Below are positions 28,130-36,880 of a stretch of DNA of 64,000 bases, piece by piece (position 1 is the stretch's first letter; each line of letters begins with the position of its first letter). Below the pieces are notes generated by a model. The model was given only the letters and a program-made list of their open reading frames with translations, did not search any database and had not been told where the DNA came from. The DNA is taken from NCBI RefSeq assembly GCF_034090345.1, contig NZ_JAXDSS010000015.1, positions 29,565-93,564 of the forward strand, read 5' to 3'. A program made the position numbers and the translations under genes. Origin of the DNA: Peptoniphilus sp034090345 (GTDB lineage: Bacteria > Bacillota > Clostridia > Tissierellales > Peptoniphilaceae).

Positions 28130-28158
28130 TTGATTATTTTCCCAAGTTGTGCTATCAT
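28130..28158 (+). promoter_or_regulatory. SigA-type promoter of thrS
   Basis: TTGATT and TATCAT separated by exactly 17 bases, just upstream of the T-box leader. Confidence 0.75.
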
Positions 28159-28164
28159 ATCTTA

Positions 28165-28357
28165 CAACGTTGAAGGGACGAGTAGTATAACTATCTCTTT
28201 AGAGAGGAGCCGGTTGGTGAAAGGCTTTGAGTAACGATATGAAAACTAACCCTGAGTACTTCGGTAATGCGAAGCGTGTAGGTCGCGATAAGACTTTTGA
28301 GGAGCAATTAAGGTGGAACCACGGTCTAACGTCCTTTTGGGATGTTGGGCTTTTTTT
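28165..28357 (+). promoter_or_regulatory. T-box leader, threonine-specific, with terminator
   Basis: Binds uncharged tRNA-Thr and allows read-through into thrS. Visible parts: the Stem I signals (GAGTAGTA; AGAGAGGAGCCGGTTGGTG), a specifier region GAAAACTAACC with ACT (28245-28247) as the likely threonine codon, the T-box core AAGGTGGAACCACGG (28310-28324) and a terminator stem (28328-28346) followed by seven T residues. The specifier aligns position for position with that of the ilv T-box in this window, which supports ACT over the nearby ACC. Confidence 0.93.
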
Positions 28358-28413
28358 ATTGTTTAGGTTTCGCTGTATCCACTAAGATATTGTGGAATAT
28401 ATTGGAGGAGAAA

Positions 28414-30321
28414 ATGATAGTAAGATTACCAGACGGTTCAGAAAGAAAATATGATTCAGAAAAAACTGTAAAAGAATTAATTCTTGATATTTCAGAAGGA
28501 CTTGAAAGAGCAGCAGTTGGTGCAGTTGTAAATGGCGAAGTTAGAGGGAAACTTGAAGTTGTAAATGAAGATTGTGATTTTAAAGTTGTAAAATTTGAAG
28601 ACAAAGAAGGAAAACAAATTTTCTGGCACACAACTTCTCACGTTATGGCTTATGCAATACAAAGATTGTATCCAGATGCAAAATTTGCAATAGGACCTGC
28701 AATAGACAATGGATTCTACTATGATATAGATGTTGAGCATAGATTTGTACCTGAAGATTTAGAAAAAATCGAATCTGAAATGAAAGCTATTATAAAAGAA
28801 GCTCCAGCAGTTGAAAAACTTTCAATGCCAAGAGCTGAAGCTATAGCAATGTTCAAAGAAAAAGAACAAGATTACAAACTTGAACTTATTGAAGGCTTAA
28901 AAGATGAAAATATAACTCTTTACAAAATTGGAGATTTTTACGATCTATGTAAAGGACCGCACCTTGATACAGTAAAAAATATTAAAGCAATTAAATTAAA
29001 TTCAATAGCTGGAGCTTATTGGAGAGGCGACGAGAACAATAAGATGCTTCAAAGAATTTATGGTATTTCATTTGAAAAGAAAAAACAACTTGATGAATAC
29101 ATTGAGAGAATGGAAGAAGCTGAAAAGAGAGATCACAGAAAGCTTGGAAAAGAGCTTGAACTTTTCACAATGCACGAAGAAGGTCCAGGATTCCCATTCT
29201 TCCACCCAAATGGAATGTTGGTTAGAAACCAATTATTAAATTGGTGGAGAGATGAACTTATACAAAATGGATATGGAGAAATTTTAACTCCAATAATTTT
29301 AAACGAAGAATTGTGGCACAAGAGTGGTCACTGGGACCACTATAAAGAAAATATGTACTTCACTAAAATAGATGGTGGAGATTACGCAGTAAAACCTATG
29401 AACTGCCCAGGTTCTACAATAGTGTACGCTTCAAGCCCACACTCTTACAGAGAACTTCCAATCAGACTTGCTGAATACGGTCAAGTACACAGACATGAGC
29501 TTTCAGGAGCACTACACGGACTATTCAGAGTAAGAACATTTACTCAAGACGATGCCCATGTATACTGTCTACCATCTCAAATTGAAGAAGAAGTATTCAA
29601 GCTAATCGATTTAGCAGATAAATTATATGGAACTTTTGGATTTAAATACACAGTAGAGCTTTCAACAAGACCTGATGACTTTATGGGTGATATCGAATCT
29701 TGGAACAAAGCAGAAACAGCTCTTGAAGCAGCTTTAAAAGATAGAGGAATGGAATATACTATAAACGAAGGGGACGGAGCATTCTACGGACCTAAGATAG
29801 ACTTCCACCTTGAAGATGCGATTGGAAGAACATGGCAATGTGGTACAATCCAACTTGATTTCCAAATGCCTATCAACTTTGACTTGACTTATATAAATGA
29901 AAATGGAGAAAAGGCAAGACCTGTAATGCTACACAGAGCATTATTCGGTTCAATAGAAAGATTCCTTGGAATTTTAATTGAACACTTTGCAGGTAAATTC
30001 CCACTATGGTTAGCTCCAGTACAAGTTGCAGTAATACCTGTATCAGACAAATTTGCAGAAGGTGCAAACAAAGTTGCTGATAAGTTAAGAGCAGCCGGAT
30101 TAAGAGTTAAATTGGATGGAAGAGCAGAAAAGGTAGGCTACAAGATACGTGAAGCACAAGTTAAGAAAATTAACTATATGCTTGTAGTTGGAGAACAAGA
30201 AATTCAAAGTGGAAAACTTTCTGTAAGAAAGAGAAACGGAGAAGAAATCAAAGACGTTGAAGTTGAAGATTTCATAGCTGACTTACAAAAAGAAATTGCA
30301 GAAAAAACAATAACTGAATAA
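28414..30321 (+). CDS. thrS: Threonyl-tRNA synthetase
   Basis: Charges tRNA-Thr. The start is the ATG at 28414 after GGAGG; the frame extends upstream to 28342, but that region is the T-box terminator. The 635 residues show the TGS domain (about 1-60), the editing domain with HTTSHVMAYA (about 70-80) and CKGPHLD, the class II catalytic core (motif 2 FRVRTFTQDDAHV, motif 3 near PVMLHRALFGSIERFLGIL) and an anticodon-binding domain from about 535. It is a single-gene unit with its own terminator. Confidence 0.97.
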   Translation: MIVRLPDGSERKYDSEKTVKELILDISEGLERAAVGAVVNGEVRGKLEVVNEDCDFKVVKFEDKEGKQIFWHTTSHVMAYAIQRLYPDAKFAIGPAIDNGFYYDIDVEHRFVPEDLEKIESEMKAIIKEAPAVEKLSMPRAEAIAMFKEKEQDYKLELIEGLKDENITLYKIGDFYDLCKGPHLDTVKNIKAIKLNSIAGAYWRGDENNKMLQRIYGISFEKKKQLDEYIERMEEAEKRDHRKLGKELELFTMHEEGPGFPFFHPNGMLVRNQLLNWWRDELIQNGYGEILTPIILNEELWHKSGHWDHYKENMYFTKIDGGDYAVKPMNCPGSTIVYASSPHSYRELPIRLAEYGQVHRHELSGALHGLFRVRTFTQDDAHVYCLPSQIEEEVFKLIDLADKLYGTFGFKYTVELSTRPDDFMGDIESWNKAETALEAALKDRGMEYTINEGDGAFYGPKIDFHLEDAIGRTWQCGTIQLDFQMPINFDLTYINENGEKARPVMLHRALFGSIERFLGILIEHFAGKFPLWLAPVQVAVIPVSDKFAEGANKVADKLRAAGLRVKLDGRAEKVGYKIREAQVKKINYMLVVGEQEIQSGKLSVRKRNGEEIKDVEVEDFIADLQKEIAEKTITE

Positions 30322-30327
30322 GATTTC

Positions 30328-30370
30328 AAACCTACTGTTTTAAGAGTGATTTAGAATAGTAGGTTTTTTG
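30328..30370 (+). terminator. Intrinsic terminator of thrS
   Basis: AACCTACT pairs with AGTAGGTT around a 21-base loop and is followed by six T residues. Confidence 0.75.
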
Positions 30371-30402
30371 TTGGAAATTTTAAAAAAGTATTTTTTTTGC
30401 GG

Positions 30403-30411
30403 TGATATAAT
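30403..30411 (+). promoter_or_regulatory. Extended -10 promoter for the 30.5 kb gene
   Basis: TGaTATAAT matches the extended -10 consensus; no clear -35. It leaves a leader of about 70 bases. Confidence 0.6.
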
Positions 30412-30487
30412 GTATATATAATTTAGTAATTGGGTAACGTAAAACATTGATGATTTAAAGTAATATCTATAAGGAGAGTGTTGTTAG

Positions 30488-30886
30488 ATGAGTATTATAA
30501 AGAGAAAAATAAAATTAATTTTGATTAGTATTGCCATTGTATTACTTGGAACATTGATTGTTGGATGGAATTTTATAAATCGAGAATATGTTGTTGAATC
30601 AAATCAACCATTGGGAGTAGCATGTCCTAACCCTATTGCAAAAGCAGAGTTTAAATTGATTAAAGACATAGAGATAAAGAGTTCAGAATTTAATAAAGAA
30701 GCAACAATCTATTTTTTAGATAATTATGGAGCAATATTAGGTGAGCAGATAGATATAAAGCCAGGGGAAAAGATTTTGGCAAAAATGCCAAAAACATATT
30801 CCAGCAAGAGTTTTTATGTTAAAGCTACACCAAAACACAGCATTGATGATTCTAATATGTACAATTTTGAAGTAACTTTTAAGTAA
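30488..30886 (+). CDS. Predicted membrane-anchored extracellular protein, unknown
   Basis: No family recognised. The 132 residues begin with a basic stretch and one strong membrane helix (about 8-28), followed by about 100 polar residues outside the cell, apparently beta-rich. One cysteine (in VACPNP, about residue 43) lies just after the helix but is not in a lipobox. ATG after a purine-rich GGAGAG site. Flanked by its own promoter and terminator, so it is a single-gene unit. Confidence 0.75.
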   Translation: MSIIKRKIKLILISIAIVLLGTLIVGWNFINREYVVESNQPLGVACPNPIAKAEFKLIKDIEIKSSEFNKEATIYFLDNYGAILGEQIDIKPGEKILAKMPKTYSSKSFYVKATPKHSIDDSNMYNFEVTFK

Positions 30887-30896
30887 GACATAGAGG

Positions 30897-30925
30897 AGGA
30901 GAAGTAAATTTCTTCTCCTTTTTTA
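30897..30925 (+). terminator. Intrinsic terminator
   Basis: An 8-bp perfect stem (AGGAGAAG with CTTCTCCT), a 7-base loop and T6. Confidence 0.88.
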
Positions 30926-31048
30926 TTGAGTGAAATAATATTTTAAATTAGATAATTTAAGTTAATAAGTTTTGTATTTTTATTTGTATTGCGTTAGTAT
31001 AATAAATATAGAGAAAATATAATATATATTGTAATTGGTGGAGGAGTT

Positions 31049-31915
31049 ATGAGCAAAAAAGTTAAAATTTTCTTTATAGCTTTGATTGTTTTTTTATTAT
31101 ATAAAGGATATTTAAATTTAAAGAGTGAAATAATTTCATTGAACGACCAAATAGTAAATAATAATCTTAGATTAAGCGAAATACAATCGCAGTTGCATCA
31201 ATTAAAAGAAGGAAATAAATCAATTTTAATGAAAAAAGATATTTCATTCAATAATTTGAACATAGAGAATAATACAGTAGAGTGCAAAGTTAGTTTGACT
31301 TTAAAAAGGAGTTTTAATAATTCAAAGGTTTTGATTAATGTAAATGGTATTGAAAAAAATACTGAATTAGAAAATGGAAATTATATATACAGGGAAGTTT
31401 TACCAATAAATAGTAATTTAAAATTAGGATTGCTTAATATTTATAGTGAATCTGTTAAAGAGGTAGAAAATTTGAATTATGAAGACAGTGTTTTAAATAC
31501 TGTTTTAGGTGAATGTTATATTAATGCACCATGGGAATATGATTTTTTTAAAGAAAAAGATAAAGATGATGGTTTTGAAATTGAATTTGATGGTGAAATA
31601 TATACTACTTTTCAAGGGAAATGGAATAAAATACCGGAAAAAATTGATTTTGTATTGTTAGTAAATGATAGAGAAAAATATAGGCACTCAATTATACCAA
31701 CTGATAAGGGAACAAACTATATGAGGGGAGATATAAAGAGTAGAAAGTACAAATTTTTAAAGAATGATAAAGTTCAAGTTAATTTTGAAGTGGAAGATGA
31801 GCATGGATATATACACGTTATTCCTAAGCTATATAGGGTCATAGGGGATAAAGATTTTTCAAATAAAATTGAACTTATACAAACGGTAAAAGATAAAAAT
31901 GGAAATTTAATTTAA
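31049..31915 (+). CDS. Predicted membrane-anchored protein with short coiled coil, unknown
   Basis: No family recognised. The protein has 288 residues: an N-terminal membrane helix (about 5-20), a predicted coiled coil (about 22-58, with leucine heptads such as LNDQIVNNNLRLSEIQSQLHQL) and a charged extracellular part of about 230 residues. Within it, repeated 'F...D/E' beta-type segments suggest a carbohydrate- or protein-binding fold, but I cannot name it. A TATAAT lies at 30998-31003 with no good -35. The codon use and AT content look like the neighbours. Confidence 0.75.
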   Translation: MSKKVKIFFIALIVFLLYKGYLNLKSEIISLNDQIVNNNLRLSEIQSQLHQLKEGNKSILMKKDISFNNLNIENNTVECKVSLTLKRSFNNSKVLINVNGIEKNTELENGNYIYREVLPINSNLKLGLLNIYSESVKEVENLNYEDSVLNTVLGECYINAPWEYDFFKEKDKDDGFEIEFDGEIYTTFQGKWNKIPEKIDFVLLVNDREKYRHSIIPTDKGTNYMRGDIKSRKYKFLKNDKVQVNFEVEDEHGYIHVIPKLYRVIGDKDFSNKIELIQTVKDKNGNLI

Positions 31916-31922
31916 AAAACTG

Positions 31923-31951
31923 TTGCAAAAATATTTTTCATCATTTATAAT
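31923..31951 (+). promoter_or_regulatory. SigA-type promoter of the ilv operon
   Basis: TTGCAA and TATAAT separated by exactly 17 bases, about 20 bases before the T-box leader. Confidence 0.85.
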
Positions 31952-31959
31952 AAGTAAAA

Positions 31960-32226
31960 GTTAAAAAATACTGATATGGAAGAGTAGATAAAGTGAGTTT
32001 TAAAGAGATGTGTCGGTTGGTGCGAGACACAATACAAGTTTTATTGAAAATCGCCATTGAGTAATGATACTGAAAGAGGAGTAAGTATTGTCGGGATCTC
32101 CCGTTATAGAGATATTCATTGTTGAATTGAGAGCATCATTTTAAAGATGAAGAAGAGTGGTACCGCGGAAAATAGTTTATATATCTTTCGTCTCTTCACA
32201 AATGTGAAAGGACGAAAGATTTTTTT
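31960..32226 (+). promoter_or_regulatory. T-box leader, isoleucine-specific, with terminator
   Basis: Senses uncharged tRNA-Ile and controls ilvN-C-D-B. GAAGAGTAG and GTGTCGGTTGGTG are Stem I signals; the specifier region GAAAATCGCC contains ATC (32050-32052), an isoleucine codon, at the same place as ACT in the thrS leader. The T-box core AGAGTGGTACCGCGG is at 32154-32167. A 10-bp terminator stem (32183-32192 with 32211-32220), enclosing a second small hairpin, ends in T6. Confidence 0.95.
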
Positions 32227-32252
32227 ATTTTAGGATTTAGGAGGAGAAAGTT

Positions 32253-32477
32253 ATGGAGACAAAAGTTTATGCAAATTTATTACAAGGTATGGATTCTTTT
32301 TTGAGAATCGCAATGACACTCAGACGAAGAGAGTTAAAGCTTAAATCATTAAGTATGTCAACTGATTGTAATGAGATGGTGATAGTTTTGAATGAACAGG
32401 AAACTTCTTCTCAATCTGTGCTAAATCATATGCAAAAGTTATGTGATGTTGGAAATGTAAGAGTTGTAGTAGGATAA
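32253..32477 (+). CDS. ilvN: Acetolactate synthase small subunit, minimal ACT-domain form
   Basis: Regulatory subunit of the first enzyme of branched-chain amino acid synthesis. At 74 residues it contains one ACT domain only (beta strand TKVYANLLQ, helix SFLRIAMTLRRRELKLKSL, strand EMVIVL, helix SVLNHMQKL, strand NVRVVVG), closer in size to IlvM-type subunits than to the usual 160-residue IlvH/N. ATG after GGAGGAG. First gene of the operon, next to ilvC; the catalytic subunit is the last gene. Confidence 0.8.
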   Translation: METKVYANLLQGMDSFLRIAMTLRRRELKLKSLSMSTDCNEMVIVLNEQETSSQSVLNHMQKLCDVGNVRVVVG

Positions 32478-32498
32478 ATTTTTAGTAGGAGGAATAAA

Positions 32499-33491
32499 AT
32501 GGCAAAGATGTATTATGATAAGGATGTAAATTTAGATTCGTTAAAGAGCAAGAAAGTGGCAGTGGTTGGTTATGGTAGCCAAGGTCATGCTCATGCTCAA
32601 AATTTAAGAGATAGTGGCTGCGATGTTGTAATAGCACTATATGAAGGAAGCAAGTCTGCTGAAGTTGCAAAGGCAGATGGCTTTGATGTACTTAGCGTTG
32701 CAGATGCAACTAAGCAAGCTGATGTTTTGGTTATGCTAATCCCTGATGAAAAACAAAAAAAAGTATATGAAAATGAAATTGAACCTAATTTGAGAGAAGG
32801 TCAAACTTTGGTGTTTGCTCATGGATTCAATATTCACTTTGGACAAATAAAACCTCCTACAAATGTCAATGTTATTATGGTGGCGCCTAAGGGTCCTGGC
32901 CATTTAGTTAGAAGTGTATTTGTTGAGAACAGTGGTGTTCCGGCTGTGTTTGCAGTTGAAAATAATTACACAGGAGATGCAGACAGTTTAGTTCTACAAT
33001 ATGCAAAGGGAATTGGAGCGACAAGAGCCGGTGTGCTTGAAACAAGTTTTAAAGAAGAAACTGAAACAGATTTATTCGGAGAGCAAGCAGTTTTATGCGG
33101 CGGAGTTAATGCTTTGATGAAAGCCGGATTTGAAACTCTTGTTGCAGCTGGATACCAAAAGGAAGTTGCATATTTTGAATGTCTACATGAGATGAAATTG
33201 GTTGTGGATTTACTTTATGCCGGCGGATTTGAAGGAATGAGATACAGCATAAGTGATACAGCTGAATACGGAGACTACGTATCAGGTGGAAGAATTATAG
33301 ACGATCACGTAAAGAACTCAATGAAAGAAGTTCTAAGCGATATACAAAGTGGAAAATTTGCAAAAGAATGGATTGCAGAAAATGAAAATGGCAGAGTGAA
33401 CTTCAACAAGTATAGAGAAGATGCAAAGAATAGTGAAGTTACAGAAGTTGGCAAAAATTTAAGAAGTATGATGAGTTTTTTAAAGAAGTAA
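32499..33491 (+). CDS. ilvC: Ketol-acid reductoisomerase
   Basis: NADPH-dependent isomerisation and reduction in valine/isoleucine synthesis. The Rossmann motif GYGSQGHAHAQNLRDSG lies at about 25-41, followed by a class I KARI C-terminal knotted domain with the metal ligands in ETETDLFGEQ and CLHEMKL. Length 330 is standard. ATG after AGGAGGA. Confidence 0.97.
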   Translation: MAKMYYDKDVNLDSLKSKKVAVVGYGSQGHAHAQNLRDSGCDVVIALYEGSKSAEVAKADGFDVLSVADATKQADVLVMLIPDEKQKKVYENEIEPNLREGQTLVFAHGFNIHFGQIKPPTNVNVIMVAPKGPGHLVRSVFVENSGVPAVFAVENNYTGDADSLVLQYAKGIGATRAGVLETSFKEETETDLFGEQAVLCGGVNALMKAGFETLVAAGYQKEVAYFECLHEMKLVVDLLYAGGFEGMRYSISDTAEYGDYVSGGRIIDDHVKNSMKEVLSDIQSGKFAKEWIAENENGRVNFNKYREDAKNSEVTEVGKNLRSMMSFLKK

Positions 33492-33500
33492 GGGGGAAAA

Positions 33501-35150
33501 ATGAAAAGTGGATTAGCTAAGTCAGGACTTACCAAAGCCCCTCACAGAGCATTATTAAAAGCAACAGGTCTAACTGATGAAGAAATAGCAAAGCCGTTTG
33601 TCGGAATAGTGAATTCGTTTAACGAAATTGTTCCGGGACACGTTGGGTTAAGAGAAATATCCGAAGCTGTCAAGAGAGGTGTGTTGGCAGAGGGCGGCAC
33701 TCCACTTGAATTTCCGGCGATAGCTGTTTGCGACGGAATATCTATGAACCACGAGGGAATGAAGTATTCTCTTGTGAGCAGAGAAGTTATCTGCGACAGT
33801 ATAGAAATAATGGCAAGAGCTCATTCACTTGACGCCCTTGTGTTGATACCAAGTTGTGATAAAGTTGTTCCGGCTATGTTGATGGCGGCGGCAAGAGTTA
33901 ATATTCCATCAATAATCATAAGTGGCGGGCCAATGTTGGCGGGTAAATTCAATGGCAAAAACGCAGATATAACTACAGTTTTTGAAGCTGTTGGAAAAGT
34001 TGCGGACAATAAGATGACTTGTGACGAATTAAAATGTTTGGAAGAGTCAGCTTGTCCAACTTGTGGCTCGTGTTCAGGAATGTTCACTGCAAATTCAATG
34101 AACTGTATGACAGAGGCTCTTGGAATGGCACTCAATGGCAATGCTTCAATACCGGCAGTTTATGCAGATAGAAAAAGACTTGCAAAATACGCCGGAATGA
34201 AGATTATGGAACTACTTAAAAAAGATTTAAAACCAAGAGATATAATGACAAAAGAAGCGTTCCACAATGCTTTGACAGTGGATATGGCGCTTGGTTGTTC
34301 AACGAATACAGTATTGCATTTAACAGCAATAGCACACGAAGCAGGAGTTGATATAAATTTAGATTTAATAAATGAAATCAGCTCGAAGACACCAAATTTG
34401 TGTAAACTAAGTCCGGCTGGAAATCACTATATGGAAGATTTGCACGTTTCAGGCGGCGTAAAAGCTGTAATGAACGAACTCAGCAAGATGGGTTTAATAA
34501 ATTTAGATACAAAGACAGTGTACGGAACTGATATGGGAAGTACATTAGTCGAAAAGAAAAATAGTGAAGTGATTAGGGATTTCACAAACCCATATTCAAA
34601 TGAAGGTGGAATAAAAGTTTTAAGAGGAAATTTAGCACCAGACGGAGCCGTTATAAAAAAATCGGCAGTTGATGCGAGCGTAAAAGTTTTTGAGGGAAGT
34701 GCTAAAGTATATAACTCAGAAGATGAAGCAGTGAGCGCAATTCTTTTAGGAAAGATAGTTGCAGGAGATGTTGTGGTTATAAGATACGAAGGTCCAAAAG
34801 GTGGGCCGGGTATGAGAGAAATGCTAACGCCTACTGCCGTGCTTTCGGGAATGAATTTAGATAAAGATGTATGCCTTTTGACAGACGGAAGATTTTCAGG
34901 AGGCACAAGAGGATTTTGTATAGGACACATTTCTCCAGAAGCGTACGAAGGTGGAATGATAGGTTTAATTGAAGATGGAGATACAATAAAAATTGATTTA
35001 GAAAAATCAACACTTGATGTAGTAATGGACGAAGCGGAATACACAAAGAGAAGAGAAAACTTTGAGCCATTGAAAAAACAAGTTGATGGATATTTATCCA
35101 AGTATGTCAAGTTGGTATCTTCAGCAGATAAGGGAGCAATTTGCAGTTAG
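33501..35150 (+). CDS. ilvD: Dihydroxy-acid dehydratase
   Basis: Fe-S dehydratase of the branched-chain pathway, 549 residues. Cluster cysteines are in IPSCDK and ACPTCGSCSGMFTANSMNC, and the substrate region MLTPTAVLSGM plus LLTDGRFSGGTRGFCIGHISPEA is clear. ATG after AGGGGG, 9 bases after ilvC. Oxygen-sensitive cluster enzymes of this kind suit an anaerobe. Confidence 0.97.
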   Translation: MKSGLAKSGLTKAPHRALLKATGLTDEEIAKPFVGIVNSFNEIVPGHVGLREISEAVKRGVLAEGGTPLEFPAIAVCDGISMNHEGMKYSLVSREVICDSIEIMARAHSLDALVLIPSCDKVVPAMLMAAARVNIPSIIISGGPMLAGKFNGKNADITTVFEAVGKVADNKMTCDELKCLEESACPTCGSCSGMFTANSMNCMTEALGMALNGNASIPAVYADRKRLAKYAGMKIMELLKKDLKPRDIMTKEAFHNALTVDMALGCSTNTVLHLTAIAHEAGVDINLDLINEISSKTPNLCKLSPAGNHYMEDLHVSGGVKAVMNELSKMGLINLDTKTVYGTDMGSTLVEKKNSEVIRDFTNPYSNEGGIKVLRGNLAPDGAVIKKSAVDASVKVFEGSAKVYNSEDEAVSAILLGKIVAGDVVVIRYEGPKGGPGMREMLTPTAVLSGMNLDKDVCLLTDGRFSGGTRGFCIGHISPEAYEGGMIGLIEDGDTIKIDLEKSTLDVVMDEAEYTKRRENFEPLKKQVDGYLSKYVKLVSSADKGAICS

Positions 35151-35159
35151 GAGTAGGTT

Positions 35160-36821
35160 ATGAACGGAGCTGAATTAGTTTTAGAGTGTTTGAAAAAAGA
35201 GGGAGTAGATACTTTGTTTGGCTATCCAGGAGGAGCAGTAATCCCTCTGTATGACGCTTTATACGATTATAAAAAAGATTTTTTACACATTAGAACTTCT
35301 CACGAACAAGGACTTGTGCATGCAGCTGATGGATATTCAAGAAGTACGGGCAAAACAGGAGTATGTATAACTACATCAGGTCCAGGAGCGACAAATGCAA
35401 TAACGGGAATAGCTACAGCATATATGGATTCAACTCCAATGGTAATAATAACAGGTCAAGTTCCAACTTCAATGCTTGGGAAAGATTCTTTTCAAGAGAT
35501 AGATATAACGGGAATGACACTTTCGGTTACAAAACATAGCTATCTATTAAGAGATACTAAAGAAATAGTGCCTACGATAAAAGAAGCGTTTAAAATTGCA
35601 CAAAATGGTAGAAAAGGACCAGTTTTAATAGATATACCTAAAAATCTATTTATAGAAGAAATAGATTTTGAACCATTTCAAGATCCAAAAGAAGAAATTG
35701 AAGAAGAATTTGTTGGAAAAATAAAAGAAACTAATGTAGATGAACTTGTAGAACTTATAAGAAATTCAAAAAGACCGGTTATATATGCAGGTGGAGGAAT
35801 AAAAACTCAAGACTCAATCGATGAATTAGTAGAGTTTGCAAAAAAAATGGACATTCCAGTTTTAAATACATTAATGGGGTTGGGGAGCATAGATAGAAAT
35901 GAAGAATTGTCGCTTGGACTTATGGGAATGCATGGATTTAGAGAGGCGAACTTTGCAATTTCAAAAGCTGATTTAGTTATTGCAATAGGAACAAGGTTTA
36001 GCGATAGAGGCACAGGAGTGTGTAGCGCTTTTGCATCAAATGCAAAAATAATTCACATAGAAATAGACAAAAGTGAACTTGGAAAGAATATAACACCAGA
36101 TTTACAGGTTTTGGGGTATAGTAAAGAAATATTAAAAAAATTAATAGAAACTATGGAGCCAATGGATAATGGTAAGTGGAGAGATGAAATAAATTCATAT
36201 AAGAACACAGATAAATTAGATGAAAATTTATTCCACCCTCAAAATATTCTAAGAGTTGCCAATGAAGTTTTGGAAGATAAAAATGGTACAATAGTGACAA
36301 CAGATGTAGGACAACATCAAATGTGGACAGCACAACACTGGAAATTCAAACAAGGTAGAAACTTTGTAACATCAGGCGGACTTGGAACTATGGGCTTTGG
36401 ACTTGGAGCAGCAATAGGCTCAGCAGTTGGAAATCCAAACAAGAGAGTAGTTCTTGTGACAGGAGATGGAAGTTTTAGAATGAATTTAAATGAGTTGGCA
36501 ACAGTAAGAGATTATAATCTACCGATTGTAATTTTGTTGTTTAATAATCATTCACTGGGAATGGTTAGACAGTGGCAAAAACTTTTTTCTAACGAAAGAT
36601 ATTCGGAAACGGATATATCATTTAACATAGACTATCTAAAATTGTGCGAGTCATTTAGTATAGAAAGCCATGAAGTGGAAAATTTAAATGAGTTACAGAG
36701 AATCTTAAAAGAAGCCGATACAAATGAACCGTTATTTGTTCAATGTAATATAGATAAAGACTTTGATGTATATCCAATAGTGCCACCAAATGAAGTATTA
36801 GAAAATTTAATAATTGGATAA
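35160..36821 (+). CDS. ilvB: Acetolactate synthase large (catalytic) subunit
   Basis: Thiamine-diphosphate enzyme making acetolactate/acetohydroxybutyrate, 553 residues. The N-terminal domain has FGYPGGAVIPLYDAL with the catalytic Glu in SHEQG; FAD-binding middle domain about 190-340; the ThDP motif GDGSFRMN...NN is in the C-terminal domain. It is the last gene of the operon, while its small subunit is encoded first, an uncommon order. Confidence 0.96.
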   Translation: MNGAELVLECLKKEGVDTLFGYPGGAVIPLYDALYDYKKDFLHIRTSHEQGLVHAADGYSRSTGKTGVCITTSGPGATNAITGIATAYMDSTPMVIITGQVPTSMLGKDSFQEIDITGMTLSVTKHSYLLRDTKEIVPTIKEAFKIAQNGRKGPVLIDIPKNLFIEEIDFEPFQDPKEEIEEEFVGKIKETNVDELVELIRNSKRPVIYAGGGIKTQDSIDELVEFAKKMDIPVLNTLMGLGSIDRNEELSLGLMGMHGFREANFAISKADLVIAIGTRFSDRGTGVCSAFASNAKIIHIEIDKSELGKNITPDLQVLGYSKEILKKLIETMEPMDNGKWRDEINSYKNTDKLDENLFHPQNILRVANEVLEDKNGTIVTTDVGQHQMWTAQHWKFKQGRNFVTSGGLGTMGFGLGAAIGSAVGNPNKRVVLVTGDGSFRMNLNELATVRDYNLPIVILLFNNHSLGMVRQWQKLFSNERYSETDISFNIDYLKLCESFSIESHEVENLNELQRILKEADTNEPLFVQCNIDKDFDVYPIVPPNEVLENLIIG

Positions 36822-36823
36822 AA

Positions 36824-36856
36824 AAACCCCTTGTTCATAAAAGAATTAAGGGGTTT
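36824..36856 (-). terminator. Intrinsic terminator between convergent ilvB and MBL gene
   Basis: AAACCCCTT pairs with AAGGGGTTT (9 bp, 15-base loop). The minus strand carries the T7 tail, so it best serves the MBL gene, but it also lies directly after the ilvB stop. Confidence 0.8.
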
Positions 36857-36880
36857 CTCAATATCTTTAAATATTAGATT

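Noticed and set aside
28342..28413. Upstream start of thrS
   Set aside because: The region is the T-box terminator and leader; the ATG at 28414 has GGAGG and yields the standard ThrRS start.
31920..31935. GTTGCAAAA before the ilv T-box, like the left end of the IS1182 remnant
   Set aside because: The match is 9 bases and is explained by the -35 hexamer TTGCAA; no transposase or second end is nearby.
34427..35110. A 227-codon minus-strand open frame inside ilvD
   Set aside because: It lies fully antisense to the well-conserved ilvD, has no ribosome site, and its Ser/Pro-rich product looks like a codon-bias shadow.
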